Shown here in pieces: positions 1-8,527 of a stretch of 64,000 nucleotides of DNA; within the stretch, counting starts at the first letter, position 1; each line of letters opens with the position of its first letter. The stretch covers positions 930,001 to 994,000 of the forward strand of contig OZ244854.1 in the NCBI GenBank assembly GCA_965220985.1, in the 5' to 3' direction. Under the pieces are notes generated by a model. It was not told the DNA's origin and ran no database searches. It saw nothing but the letters and a program-made list of their open reading frames with translations. The translations under genes were made by a program, and so were the position numbers. The DNA is from JAPPHA01 sp965220985 (GTDB lineage: Bacteria > Pseudomonadota > Alphaproteobacteria > Rhodobacterales > Rhodobacteraceae).

Positions 1-645
1 CGAACAGTTGCCCATCGAGTGGCAGTTGAAACAGCCATCGCTTTGCGCGACGGTATCCAGCACCTTTTGCCGGTCGGCGTGCTTTTCGTCGTTCACGATG
101 GTCCAGGCACGTTGCAGCGCCGCCGGGCCAAGGTAGTCCGGATTTCCCCGCACCGTGTCACAGACTGCGTAACAGATTGAACAGTTGATGCATTCGATCC
201 CCTTGTCGGCGCTGGCGCGCTCCGGGCTCTCGGGCGAGATCTCCTGAATCTCGTCAAGGCGCGTCCTCGTGGCCACGTGGTGTCCGCCAACCTTGACCCA
301 TTTGTCAAAGAACGGGTCCATGTCGACTGCCAAATCCTTGATGACCGGCAGATTGCCCAAGGGCGCAACTTCGATCCTGTTGCCCTTGAGAACTTTCTTC
401 ACGTGGGTGCGGCAGGTCCATCGCGGCGTGCCATTCACCGTCATCGCGCACGAACCGCACACCCCGACCCGACAGGCAAAGCGGTAGGCCAGCGTCGGGT
501 CTTCGTTCTGCTGAATCCAGGTGACGACGTCCAAAATCGTCTGATTGTCCTCTGCGGGAACCCTGAACGTCTCGTAACCGCCCGTGAGGGCGTCCCCCCT
601 CCAGACAGACACTTCCATTTCTCGCGGTTGAGCAGGCAATTCCAT
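1..645 (-). CDS. Succinate dehydrogenase/fumarate reductase-type iron-sulfur subunit (3' end outside window)
   Basis: The frame is open from ATG at 645 to the window edge (215 codons), so the C-terminus is missing. It has the SdhB/FrdB layout: an N-terminal plant-type ferredoxin domain with the 2Fe-2S cysteines C58, C63, C66 and C78, then a second domain with CINCSICYAVC (C152, C155, C158, C162) and later C205, C208 and C214 for the other Fe-S centres. Subunits of this kind pass electrons between the flavoprotein and the quinone side of succinate/fumarate oxidoreductases. It is the last visible gene of the TRAP transporter unit, so a dicarboxylate-linked role is an inference. The flavoprotein and anchor genes, if present, lie beyond the window. 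The Shine-Dalgarno sequence is weak. Confidence 0.85.
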   Translation of the reverse strand, partial: MELPAQPREMEVSVWRGDALTGGYETFRVPAEDNQTILDVVTWIQQNEDPTLAYRFACRVGVCGSCAMTVNGTPRWTCRTHVKKVLKGNRIEVAPLGNLPVIKDLAVDMDPFFDKWVKVGGHHVATRTRLDEIQEISPESPERASADKGIECINCSICYAVCDTVRGNPDYLGPAALQRAWTIVNDEKHADRQKVLDTVAQSDGCFNCHSMGNCS

Positions 646-750
646 ATGTCCGGTTGGCGCTTTGTGTCCGGTGGGCGCGGTTTCCTGAAACCTACTCCGC
701 CCGACAGCCTAACAAAAACATCAAATCCTAAAGGTTTTAGTTAGAAGAAT

Positions 751-1065
751 TTACACAACGGCCACAACACGGGCCAAGGCTCGACCCGAACAGGTCGCAA
801 TCGCGCCTTGTCCCGGAGGGCGGCCCAGCCCGTCAATCTCCCGTTGAATGAACCCTTCGTCCTCAAGAGTCGCATACAGACGGTGAATCGCGGGTGTGGT
901 CGATCCGAGCGTCCGGTTCGCTTCGGTCGGGATCACCGGTGCGCCGGCATTAGCCGTTTCTTGCAAAGTCGTGAGCAGGCGAAGATTGACCTGGAATTCG
1001 TTTTCCTTCGAATCTTCGCCTGCCGTGATCGCACTGTGGAATCGGTTTCGTTTCCCCGTGATCAA
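751..1065 (-). CDS. Small winged-helix-like protein translationally coupled to dctM
   Basis: This is a 104-residue frame starting at a TTG whose bases overlap the dctM stop codon (TTGA), which suggests translational coupling. Residues about 27-75 fit a MarR/PadR-type winged helix: a helix (LRLLTTLQETA), a helix-turn-helix-like stretch (TEANRTLGSTTPAIHRLYATLE), then EDEGFIQRE and a wing. No ligand-binding domain is visible. Sitting between the transporter genes and the iron-sulfur subunit, it may be a local regulator. The start is uncertain because no ATG or GTG lies in frame nearby. The fold is judged only by residue pattern. Confidence 0.5.
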   Translation of the reverse strand: MITGKRNRFHSAITAGEDSKENEFQVNLRLLTTLQETANAGAPVIPTEANRTLGSTTPAIHRLYATLEDEGFIQREIDGLGRPPGQGAIATCSGRALARVVAVV

Positions 1066-2426
1066 CCCGTCGCAGGGATCAGCATCGTCGAGAGCTGCGG
1101 CACAAGCGCGACGATTATCCACACGATCAGAAGCGAGACCAGATAGGGTACCGAGTACCTCAGTAACCTGAAGTAGGGCACCCCTGTCACGCCGGACGCC
1201 ACGTAGAGGTTCAGGCCGTATGGCGGCGTGATGAACCCAATGGAGGCGCCGACCAGGAAAATCACGCCGAACTGAACCGGTTCGACTCCCACCGAGTGCG
1301 CAATCGGCGCAAGAATCGGGGCGAGAATGATTGTCACCGGCAGGCTTTCTAGCACCATCCCGGCGATGAAGACGATCGCCATGGCCGTGAACAGAACCGC
1401 GTAGTACCCGCCCATGCCGCGCACGAAATCGCCGATGAACTGCTGAGCGCCCAGAACCGAGAGGATCTGCTGCATGACCACCGACACGGCGATCAGCGGG
1501 GCAAGAATGCCGGCGATCTGCGCCGAACGCATTGTCACCGAAGGCAGTTCGGTCGGACCGAAACCCTTGACCACGAGGTATTCGGACACGCCGCGCTCCT
1601 TGAAGCTGCGTTCTTCCGACGGCGATCCCATCAGCCTGTGAATCGGCAGGCTGAGGAAGCCCACGATGACACAGAAGCCGACTGTCACGCCCGCCGCCTC
1701 GGTGGGCGAGAACTTGCCGGTGTAGATGCCCCAGAGCACAAGACCGATCGCGAAGAAGCCCAGCCAGGCGCCAACGGCGGTCTTGAACACGCGCATCATC
1801 TCCAGCTTGATCAGGTAACCCCATCCATTGATGGTGCAGATGACGAAGGCGACCAGCATCATCGCACCGACCATCATCGCGCCCGGGACAATGCCCGCAA
1901 CGAAGAGTTCTGAAATCGGCAGGTTCATCAGAAAGCCGTAGACGATGAAGATGATCGACGGCGGGATGATGATCCCGACCGTGCCGCCCGCAGCGGCCGT
2001 GGCGGCCGAAAAGCGCTCATCGTATCCGCCCTTGACCATCTCGGGATGCAGCATCGAGCCGATGGTCGCGGTCGTGGCCGAGTTCGACCCCGAAATCGCG
2101 GCAAAAAGACCGCAGGCGCCAAGCGAAGCCATCGCCAGGCCGCCCCTGATCCAGCCAACGCAAGCGTAGGCGAAGTCTGACAATCTGCGCGCGATTCCCG
2201 ACCGGTTGATCAAGTCGCCAGTGAGAATGAAGAGCGGCATCGCAAGGAGCGCGAAGCCGTCAGTAAAAACGTCGGCCAGCGCGGCGCCGGTATTGATCAG
2301 CGGCAGGCCCAGAAGCAGGCTCATGCCGATGACCCACCAGCCGATGACCAGAAACACCGGCACGCCCAGCATGAACAGGACCGTAACGGCAATGGAGATA
2401 AGGGTTATCCAGGTTCCATCTGTCAT
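1062..2426 (-). CDS. dctM: TRAP transporter large permease subunit DctM
   Basis: The protein has 454 residues and about a dozen hydrophobic segments, with the glycine- and proline-rich loops typical of the ion transporter superfamily large TRAP permease (for example PLFILTGDLINRSGIARR and GGTVGIIIPPSIIFIVYG). DctM forms the membrane channel of tripartite ATP-independent periplasmic transporters, which use a sodium or proton gradient to import acids captured by DctP. It starts 11 bases after dctQ and has a good ribosome site (AGGG seven bases before the ATG). An internal loop of about 60 residues (SPSEERSFKERG and on) is somewhat longer than in minimal DctM proteins. The substrate cannot be read from the sequence. 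Confidence 0.95.
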   Translation of the reverse strand: MTDGTWITLISIAVTVLFMLGVPVFLVIGWWVIGMSLLLGLPLINTGAALADVFTDGFALLAMPLFILTGDLINRSGIARRLSDFAYACVGWIRGGLAMASLGACGLFAAISGSNSATTATIGSMLHPEMVKGGYDERFSAATAAAGGTVGIIIPPSIIFIVYGFLMNLPISELFVAGIVPGAMMVGAMMLVAFVICTINGWGYLIKLEMMRVFKTAVGAWLGFFAIGLVLWGIYTGKFSPTEAAGVTVGFCVIVGFLSLPIHRLMGSPSEERSFKERGVSEYLVVKGFGPTELPSVTMRSAQIAGILAPLIAVSVVMQQILSVLGAQQFIGDFVRGMGGYYAVLFTAMAIVFIAGMVLESLPVTIILAPILAPIAHSVGVEPVQFGVIFLVGASIGFITPPYGLNLYVASGVTGVPYFRLLRYSVPYLVSLLIVWIIVALVPQLSTMLIPATG

Positions 2427-2437
2427 TGTCTTGCCCT

Positions 2438-3103
2438 TCAGTCAGTGCCAATGGCGGCGGGTTTGATCATCACTGCGCCCGAGCGAAAGTTCTCGAGGTC
2501 GGTCAGCCAGTTCTCCAGGGCGCGCGCAGCGATCAGGATGAAGCTCAGCGGCACCGTGACGAGGAACCACCACTGGAGAACGTTGTCGGTCCCCAGTAGA
2601 ATGGCGAAGTTGGACGCGGAGTTTGCGGCAACCTGCGTCGAGGTCACGACAACGATCCAGGAAAAGCCGATCCAGAGGATCGCATCAAGCGTCAGGCAGG
2701 CAAATTGCAGCCCGCGCGACATGTTCATGCGGAACTCGGAAAACGAAAGGTGCGTTCTCAGCTTGACGTTGTACGCGCATCCTGCCCAGGTCATGATGAG
2801 GAACAGGAAGGGCGGCAAGGTCGTCGACCATGGAGCCTGCACGTTCAAGACGAAGCGCCGGAACACCTCAACAAAGATGATGACACCGATCAGCAGATAG
2901 GCGGACACCATGACCGTCGATTCAAAGCTCCGTTCGAACCAGGGGATGTATTTGTAAATCACCAGGAAGAACACAGCTCCCAGCAGAGTCGCGATACCCC
3001 CCGTGATCCAGACCGAGCTGGTCTTCAAGGCCTCGCTGATCATCCAGGCGTCATTCGAAAGAATCGCGCTGAACAGTGCCGAGACATCGGAAAAAAAGTC
3101 CAT
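2438..3103 (-). CDS. dctQ: TRAP transporter small permease subunit DctQ
   Basis: This 221-residue protein has four main hydrophobic helices in its second half plus an N-terminal membrane segment (WITGGIATLLGAVFFLVIY), which matches the longer DctQ family. DctQ partners DctM in the inner membrane. A strong Shine-Dalgarno (GGAGGAGA) precedes the ATG. It lies between dctP upstream and dctM downstream, and a strong hairpin sits in the dctP-dctQ gap. The family is identified from size, topology and position, since DctQ proteins share few fixed residues. Confidence 0.9.
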   Translation of the reverse strand: MDFFSDVSALFSAILSNDAWMISEALKTSSVWITGGIATLLGAVFFLVIYKYIPWFERSFESTVMVSAYLLIGVIIFVEVFRRFVLNVQAPWSTTLPPFLFLIMTWAGCAYNVKLRTHLSFSEFRMNMSRGLQFACLTLDAILWIGFSWIVVVTSTQVAANSASNFAILLGTDNVLQWWFLVTVPLSFILIAARALENWLTDLENFRSGAVMIKPAAIGTD

Positions 3104-3162
3104 GATCCGTCTCCTCCCCGAGACCGTCCGTGGTGACTGCCTCCACTGTCAAAAAGCTGAAA

Positions 3163-3193
3163 GAAGTGGCGGGGACTCGCTCCCCGCCACTTC
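3163..3193 (-). terminator. Strong hairpin between dctP and dctQ
   Basis: Perfect 13-bp arms (3163-3175 and 3181-3193) enclose a 5-base loop. In the minus-strand transcript the stem is followed by an imperfect T-rich stretch (TTTCAGCTTTTT). Lying just after the dctP stop and before dctQ, it would act as a partial terminator or a 3' stabiliser for the dctP message. Either would give more binding protein than permease, as is common in binding-protein transporters. Both functions are inference. Confidence 0.7.
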
Positions 3194-3205
3194 AATTGGT
3201 ACGGG

Positions 3206-4441
3206 TTACGCTTTCCACCAACGGCGGGGCTCGACGTTTTCCGGCAGCGTGTCTGCAGGAATCTGACGAGCGACACGGTGCAATTCCGTGTAGGTGTCGA
3301 GACCGCCTGCCCACTTGTTGATCCGATCGCGCCATTGGGCCCAAGGCTCAGGATTGAACTCGGGCGAGCACATTTCTTCGGCCATCTTGATTTGATCGTC
3401 TGCCAGGAAGGCAGGCGTCACGTCATTCTCGGCAAAGATGGTGCCCGGCAGAACCGGTTCCGAAAAGCCAACCGTCTTGACCAGTGCCGCTTCATTGGCA
3501 GCCTGGACATGGACCTGTGCCAGATATGCCGATTCCAACACGGCATCCTGGAGGTGGCCTTCGAGGCTGTCGAACACCTTCGCCGACATGGCAGTGTGCT
3601 CTGTGCCGCAGAAGAAGCGCAGATCGACAGATTGCGATACCACTGGCGACATGTTCGCGTAGGCCACGGCGGACGCCCAGGTCTCGGCCCCGTCGATCAG
3701 TCCGGTTTTCAGACCGTCGAGGGTTTCCTCCCACGCCACTGGAACCGGGTTCAGGTTCAGGAGCTGCATGGCGATCCGCCCGAGTTGCGTGCCCGTCACG
3801 CGGTTCTTGGTCCCGAACAGCTCTTCGAGCTTGGACACGGTCGGCTTGCCTGCGAACGACTGACCCAACCGGATTCCGCGAAGTTCGCAATGGGTGAAAA
3901 GAAATCTCAGCCCGTGACGCTTCTCGAACGGATCCCGAAGAATTGCATTCGACTCGGGGCTGTAGAAGAAGTGATACTGGGCAGCGCGGCTCGGGAACAC
4001 GTAGGCGTAGTCGAGCACGTTCAGATACGGTGCACCACCTGCAGAGTTCTGGGTGGACGCCGCATAGATGTCGACAATGCCGTTCTGTGCCTTCTCGACG
4101 CAGCTCAGCTGTCCGCAGATCGCGTTGTCCCCAATGAACTCGACACGGATCTCGCCGTCGGTGCGCGACTCGAGATCGCGGGCGAATTCAAGGCAGCCGG
4201 CTCTTTCAATCAACAGGTTCTGCTGGTTGAAACCCGCAGCGCCGAACTTGAGCGTGTGCTTGGCGTCCTTCGCGTAGCGCTTCTCATAGGTCGACTCGAC
4301 CGCGCGAGCGAGCGATGGCAGCGTCATGACGCCGCCGAATGTCCCTGCCGCCAACAAGGTGGACGACATCCCGTAGGTCCCTGCCAGCTTGAACAGATCC
4401 CTCCGTGAGACGTGCTTGAGTTTGTCAGAAATTCCGGTCAC
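3206..4441 (-). CDS. dctP: TRAP transporter substrate-binding protein DctP, Tat-exported
   Basis: The start is taken as GTG at 4441 because GGAGGGG lies seven bases upstream; this gives 411 residues. Residues 12-18 read SRRDLFK, a twin-arginine signal, followed by a hydrophobic stretch and ARA before the mature domain, so export through the Tat pathway is likely. The rest fits the DctP family of extracytoplasmic receptors, including the GLIDGAETW segment in the second lobe. It would capture an organic acid or related anion for DctQM. It is the first gene of the minus-strand unit. A longer start at 4504 would place the Tat motif about 34 residues in and lacks a comparable ribosome site. Confidence 0.92.
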   Translation of the reverse strand: MTGISDKLKHVSRRDLFKLAGTYGMSSTLLAAGTFGGVMTLPSLARAVESTYEKRYAKDAKHTLKFGAAGFNQQNLLIERAGCLEFARDLESRTDGEIRVEFIGDNAICGQLSCVEKAQNGIVDIYAASTQNSAGGAPYLNVLDYAYVFPSRAAQYHFFYSPESNAILRDPFEKRHGLRFLFTHCELRGIRLGQSFAGKPTVSKLEELFGTKNRVTGTQLGRIAMQLLNLNPVPVAWEETLDGLKTGLIDGAETWASAVAYANMSPVVSQSVDLRFFCGTEHTAMSAKVFDSLEGHLQDAVLESAYLAQVHVQAANEAALVKTVGFSEPVLPGTIFAENDVTPAFLADDQIKMAEEMCSPEFNPEPWAQWRDRINKWAGGLDTYTELHRVARQIPADTLPENVEPRRWWKA

Positions 4442-4602
4442 GATTTTCCCCTCCGTATCAAAGATTGTGACTATCGGTTTCATCAATAGTCGAGCAAAGG
4501 ACAATTAGCAAACGCCCGTTTGACCGAGCTTGCCGCTCGCTTCCCTGGACTTCAGCGAGTATGATCCCGCGTGCACGCAACGATCGCCAACGAGGATCAG
4601 GA

Positions 4603-4953
4603 ATGCAGATCTCGCAGTGCGCTGAACGAGGACAGATCGATCCCCGAAGGTTTGCCGCCGTGCTGCGCACGTCAATTGATGAAATTTCTCGAACCGTCGG
4701 GCTGAGCGAAGACGCTCTTCGGCTTCGCGACAAGATCGGATCGGACATCACGCAGCGCCGCCTGCGCGACCTCGTGGAGATCCTGCAAAAGCCCGAACCC
4801 CGCCTTGGCTCGTGTCTCATGGCCTACGCGTGGATCCGGTCAGAGCCCTTGCCCGGATTTGATGGAAGAACGGCGATGCAATTGCTGCGCGAAGACAAGG
4901 GGCAACAGGTGATGGAATACGTCGATGCGGTTGATGCAGGCATCTTTGCCTGA
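4603..4953 (+). CDS. DUF2384 (Xre/MbcA/ParS toxin-binding domain) antitoxin-like protein
   Basis: This 116-residue protein has an N-terminal helical DNA-binding-like part (SIDEISRTVGLSEDALRLRDKIG). A C-terminal DUF2384-type domain follows, ending in the family pattern around LPGFDGRTAMQLL, GQQVMEYVDAVDAGIFA. Such proteins are usually antitoxins for RES or related toxins and repress their own operon. No RES toxin is present here; the next gene encodes an unrelated 72-residue protein. It diverges from dctP, with about 160 bases between the starts. The ATG at 4603 is preferred because AGGA precedes it; another ATG at 4561 has no ribosome site. Domain call from pattern only. Confidence 0.7.
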   Translation: MQISQCAERGQIDPRRFAAVLRTSIDEISRTVGLSEDALRLRDKIGSDITQRRLRDLVEILQKPEPRLGSCLMAYAWIRSEPLPGFDGRTAMQLLREDKGQQVMEYVDAVDAGIFA

Positions 4954-5071
4954 ACCCGCCGATCAATTTGAAACGTCAAGATGGTCCTTTGGCGAATGAG
5001 GCTTCCTGAAGTAGCAACGAACCGCACGAATGGCTTGGCCTTCGTGCGTCGGACCGTGCTGGAGATGGAGA

Positions 5072-5290
5072 ATGAAGCAGGAATCCCGGGCAGTTCGATC
5101 TGCGGCGACTGAACGATACGTTGCCAAGCCGCTGGGAAAGGTCAAGGCCACGAATTTTGCCGCGATGGAAGGCAAGTCCTTGAACAAACAGTCTGTTCGC
5201 ATAATCGCGCAACTGGAGCAGAGGGGCCTCAAGGGAGACGCACTTCGCGCGGCGATAAAAGGTGTTTTTGTCGCGCGGCGGGACCCATGA
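5072..5290 (+). CDS. Hypothetical small basic protein downstream of the DUF2384 gene
   Basis: A 72-residue reading frame starts at an ATG preceded by GGAG. It is rich in Lys, Arg and Ala, has no membrane segment or signal peptide, and its second half (LNKQSVRIIAQLEQRGL, then KGDALRAAIKG) is predicted helical. It lies 118 bases after the DUF2384 gene on the same strand and converges with the aminotransferase gene. I do not recognise the family. Co-orientation with an antitoxin-like gene makes a toxin or accessory role conceivable, but nothing in the sequence demonstrates it. Confidence 0.45.
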   Translation: MKQESRAVRSAATERYVAKPLGKVKATNFAAMEGKSLNKQSVRIIAQLEQRGLKGDALRAAIKGVFVARRDP

Positions 5291-5323
5291 GCCGCGACGG
5301 TCCCTGCCCATGTCTTTCTGCCG

Positions 5324-6487
5324 TCACGTCTTCCATGCCTGTCGGACCCGCTCTCGAATGTCCGACAGCCTGCTGACGGGCTCGTTGGCAAAGACGAATC
5401 TCAGATAACGACCTGCACGTTCCTCGCTCCCCCAGCCCGTCATCGGCGTGGCTGCAATCTCTCCGTGATCGAAGAGGAGTCCTGAGGCCTCTGCAGGCGC
5501 GAGCCCGATTGCTTGGGTGTCAATGAGAAGGGACCACCCGCCATCGGGCGACACGACTGGCAGATCGTTCATTGCCTCGACCAGGAAATCACGACGAGAT
5601 CGCCATTCCCTTGTTGCCGCTTCGACTCCGTCATTCTCGGCACGAAGCGCCGCTGCCGCTCCCTGCATGCCAATGCCAACCTGGCAGACAACGTTGGTCA
5701 GGCTGACAAGCCCGATGTCTTTCATGACCGGTTCGGGCCCAACCACCCAACCGCATCGCCACCCGATCATTCGGTATTCCTTCGAAACCGACCCCACGGT
5801 GATCACCCGATCGGCCATCCCGCCCAAGGACGCGGGATGAATGACTGGCGGATCGGTGAACAGGATGCGCTCCATTGCCGCATCGTGAAGAATCCAGGCA
5901 TTGGTCCGATCTGCGACTGCAGCGATTGCGTCCCATTCTTCCTGCGTGTGGACAATGCCGCTCGGCATCGAGGGACTCATGGTCAGGATGACGCGCACCT
6001 TGTCCGTCGCAGCGCGCATGAGCGATGAGAGGTCCAACCGCCACCGGCCATCCTCGATGATCAGCGGCACCAGTTTCGGAACGCCGCCAGCGAGCCGAAT
6101 GCGATTGATCAGTCCCGCGTAGGCGGGATCGGTGATGATCACTTCATCTCCCGGCTCCAGAATGGCCAGGAGAGCATTCAAGATGCCCGAGAGTCCACCT
6201 GCCGACACGATGCACTCGGTGTCGGGAGCATAGCGACGGCCTGTTGTGGCAGAGACGCGTTCGGCGGCGGCCTCCCTCAAGGAGTGCATGCCGAGAAATG
6301 GCAGGTAGCTGTTGGCTTCGTCCGTTCCGATGGCGGCCTTGGTTGCCGCGATCGCCTCCTGTGGCGGGGGGATGTCAGTGTCGAGGTTTTCCAGCCGCAG
6401 CATGGAGGCGCTGCCGATGGCGTCTGCCGCATTGCCCATTTGATCGACGCCGATGCCGGGAATGTCGGCCAGCCGTGAACTTGTCAT
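5324..6487 (-). CDS. PLP-dependent aminotransferase, class I/II
   Basis: The 387-residue protein belongs to fold-type I aminotransferases. It shows the cofactor-site landmarks: a glycine-rich SAGGLSGILNAL segment near residue 94, the MSPSMPSGIV stretch that replaces the usual NPxNPTG, an aspartate in ILHDAAMER, and SVSKEYRMIGWRCGW containing the PLP lysine followed by arginine. The specific amino donor is unknown. The start at 6487 is chosen because AGAGGGAG lies upstream. It follows the MATE exporter gene on the same strand after about 130 bases and may be cotranscribed with it, although no shared function is evident. Confidence 0.9.
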   Translation of the reverse strand: MTSSRLADIPGIGVDQMGNAADAIGSASMLRLENLDTDIPPPQEAIAATKAAIGTDEANSYLPFLGMHSLREAAAERVSATTGRRYAPDTECIVSAGGLSGILNALLAILEPGDEVIITDPAYAGLINRIRLAGGVPKLVPLIIEDGRWRLDLSSLMRAATDKVRVILTMSPSMPSGIVHTQEEWDAIAAVADRTNAWILHDAAMERILFTDPPVIHPASLGGMADRVITVGSVSKEYRMIGWRCGWVVGPEPVMKDIGLVSLTNVVCQVGIGMQGAAAALRAENDGVEAATREWRSRRDFLVEAMNDLPVVSPDGGWSLLIDTQAIGLAPAEASGLLFDHGEIAATPMTGWGSEERAGRYLRFVFANEPVSRLSDIRERVRQAWKT

Positions 6488-6621
6488 GAGAATCTCCCTC
6501 TGCATTGGGTTTGTCTGCCGGCTTGCAGTGCCGTTCATCCCCCTCATCGAGTTCTGGAGCGCACCTGCCCGAAATCCGATCCGTGAGAACTGTCGTGCAG
6601 CTTGTCGCGTGGCCAGCCTCG

Positions 6622-8010
6622 TCAGCTGCGCATGACCTCACCTCGACGCCAAAGACTGCCTATGCACTGTTTCGCGACACGCGAGACGATGACGAGCGAC
6701 AAGACTGCCCCGGTCGCGACGGACATTGCCACTCCGAGCCAGACTCCGACTTCATTGAACTGCAATACCCCGACAAAGACCCAGACAAAGAACGCGACCC
6801 CGAACGCCTGTCGATACAAGCCGATCCAGACGGTCCAGACAGGGCGCTTGAGGGCCTGCAAGAACGCATTGATCGCAAAGAGCAACATGTAGCAGGGAAG
6901 AATGAAGCTCTCGACCCTGAGATAGGCGAGACCAACACGGAGAACCTCCGGGTCATCCGTGAACAACGAGAGCACCGAGGGTCCCAGAATCCAAATGACC
7001 GGGAACGCGGCGCCCGTCATGACGAAACCGACCTTCCAGCAGAAAAAGAGAGCCTCGCGGACCCGGTCGTGGTCATAGGCGCCATAGGCCTGAGCGGCGA
7101 TCGGCAGCAACGCGCCGGTGACCCCCAGCACGGGCAGAAGCAGGATCTGTTCGAGTCTGATTGCGACCCCAAACCCCGCGATCGCGTGCTCCCCGAAACC
7201 CTTGAGTGCGTACTGGATGACAAAACCCGAAAGCATCATGATCATCAACGCGAATGCCGACGGAAGCGCCTGAAAGAAGATTTCCCGAAACTCGCCGGCA
7301 CGAGGCCGAAAGTGCCGCTGCCGAACCCGGGACAACGTGGAGAGCGACAGAGCCCGATAGATCAGATACGCCATGACGCCTGTCTGGCTCATCACGGTGG
7401 ATGCGGCCAACCCGTCAAACCCGATCCCGCCCCACAGGCCCGGGATGCCGAAGATCAACAACGGATTCAGAACGATATTGGCAAAGAAGGCAGCCATCAG
7501 GGCCCTTTGCATCGATCGACTGTCACCGTGGGCCTGCAGGATGCCGTTGCAGGCGAATGCGATCAAGAATCCGGGCAGGGCCAGCGACAGGACGAGATAG
7601 TAGCGCGTTCCCGCGTCGCGGTAGGGACCGGGTTCCGACACGAGCCCGACAAGCGCCGGGCCGTACACCGAACCGACGGCCATCAGAACCAGGGCGGCCA
7701 GCGCCCCGAAAGACATTCCTTGGGCTGCAAGGCGGCGAGCCGTGCGGCGGTCCTTCTTGCCAAGCGCGATGCCGACGAGGGCTCCCATGGCTGAGCCGAG
7801 ACCGATCCCGACCGACAGCGCGATGAAAAACGCCTGGAACCCGAGCGCGAGACCAGCCTGCGCGCTGGTCGACAGCAGGCCGGCAAAGAACATGTCGACG
7901 ACGTTGTAGAGCGTGTTGAAGAGCATGCCGATCGCCGCCGGGATTGCGAGCGCGCGAAAATGCACCCCGACCGCGCCCGTCGTGAGATCGCTCGTCAGTT
8001 CACGCGCCAT
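6622..8010 (-). CDS. MATE family efflux transporter
   Basis: The 462-residue membrane protein has about twelve hydrophobic helices arranged as two related halves, starting with the typical N-terminal helix (LAIPAAIGMLFNTLYNVVDMFF) of MATE/NorM-DinF transporters. These use a sodium or proton gradient to expel drugs, cationic metabolites or other small molecules. AAGGA lies upstream of the ATG. It diverges from the amino acid ABC transporter across a gap of about 520 bases. The substrate is unknown. Confidence 0.93.
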   Translation of the reverse strand: MARELTSDLTTGAVGVHFRALAIPAAIGMLFNTLYNVVDMFFAGLLSTSAQAGLALGFQAFFIALSVGIGLGSAMGALVGIALGKKDRRTARRLAAQGMSFGALAALVLMAVGSVYGPALVGLVSEPGPYRDAGTRYYLVLSLALPGFLIAFACNGILQAHGDSRSMQRALMAAFFANIVLNPLLIFGIPGLWGGIGFDGLAASTVMSQTGVMAYLIYRALSLSTLSRVRQRHFRPRAGEFREIFFQALPSAFALMIMMLSGFVIQYALKGFGEHAIAGFGVAIRLEQILLLPVLGVTGALLPIAAQAYGAYDHDRVREALFFCWKVGFVMTGAAFPVIWILGPSVLSLFTDDPEVLRVGLAYLRVESFILPCYMLLFAINAFLQALKRPVWTVWIGLYRQAFGVAFFVWVFVGVLQFNEVGVWLGVAMSVATGAVLSLVIVSRVAKQCIGSLWRRGEVMRS

Positions 8011-8527
8011 CGATTACATTCCTTCACCAGTCTTGCCGAGCCCCCGAGGCCATTGCCCAACCGGGATCCCCGCCACAACGAATCCGCCGATGAACCCGAC
8101 GGAGTCGAATCCCTGCGATCGTCCATGCCTTATCATTCACATTCGGGAATTTCCGAACAATTCTGACGTTCGGTTTCGATCAGCGGGTTGTCGTATCTTG
8201 GCATTCCGAAGTCAGGGCGCCTCGGCATTGCCTTCACTCATGCGAGATCACCCTTGATCGCTGCCTTGCGTCCCAAACCTTGCGCGACTATGGTTTGAGG
8301 GAGTGAAATCGATACAGGATTGAAGGAACGCCGTATTTTTTCTTGTTTCCAATTTCGAGACCATATGCCGTCGATCCCGTGTCCGAAGAGCAATCGATCG
8401 AGAACGCTGCGAGAAACATGGCGGCTGGTCATGAAGCAGCCAACGCAAAACAGCGGTCGCCATTTGCGAGCCATGTCTCGCCCGGGCGACCGGCAGAGCT
8501 GACCAAAACCCAGGGAGTGCAAGTCGC
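8011..8527. other. Gene-free divergent region between the MATE and ABC transporter genes
   Basis: No convincing reading frame was found here. The short frames on both strands lack a ribosome site and protein-like composition. The segment should hold the promoters of the MATE gene (minus) and of the ABC transporter operon (plus). A short AT-rich element lies near 8335-8350, but I could not assign clear -35/-10 pairs. Confidence 0.6.

Noticed and set aside
751..1824. Long 357-codon minus-strand frame spanning part of dctM.
   Set aside because: Its first 253 codons are a shadow of dctM; only the last 104 codons after the dctM stop look real.
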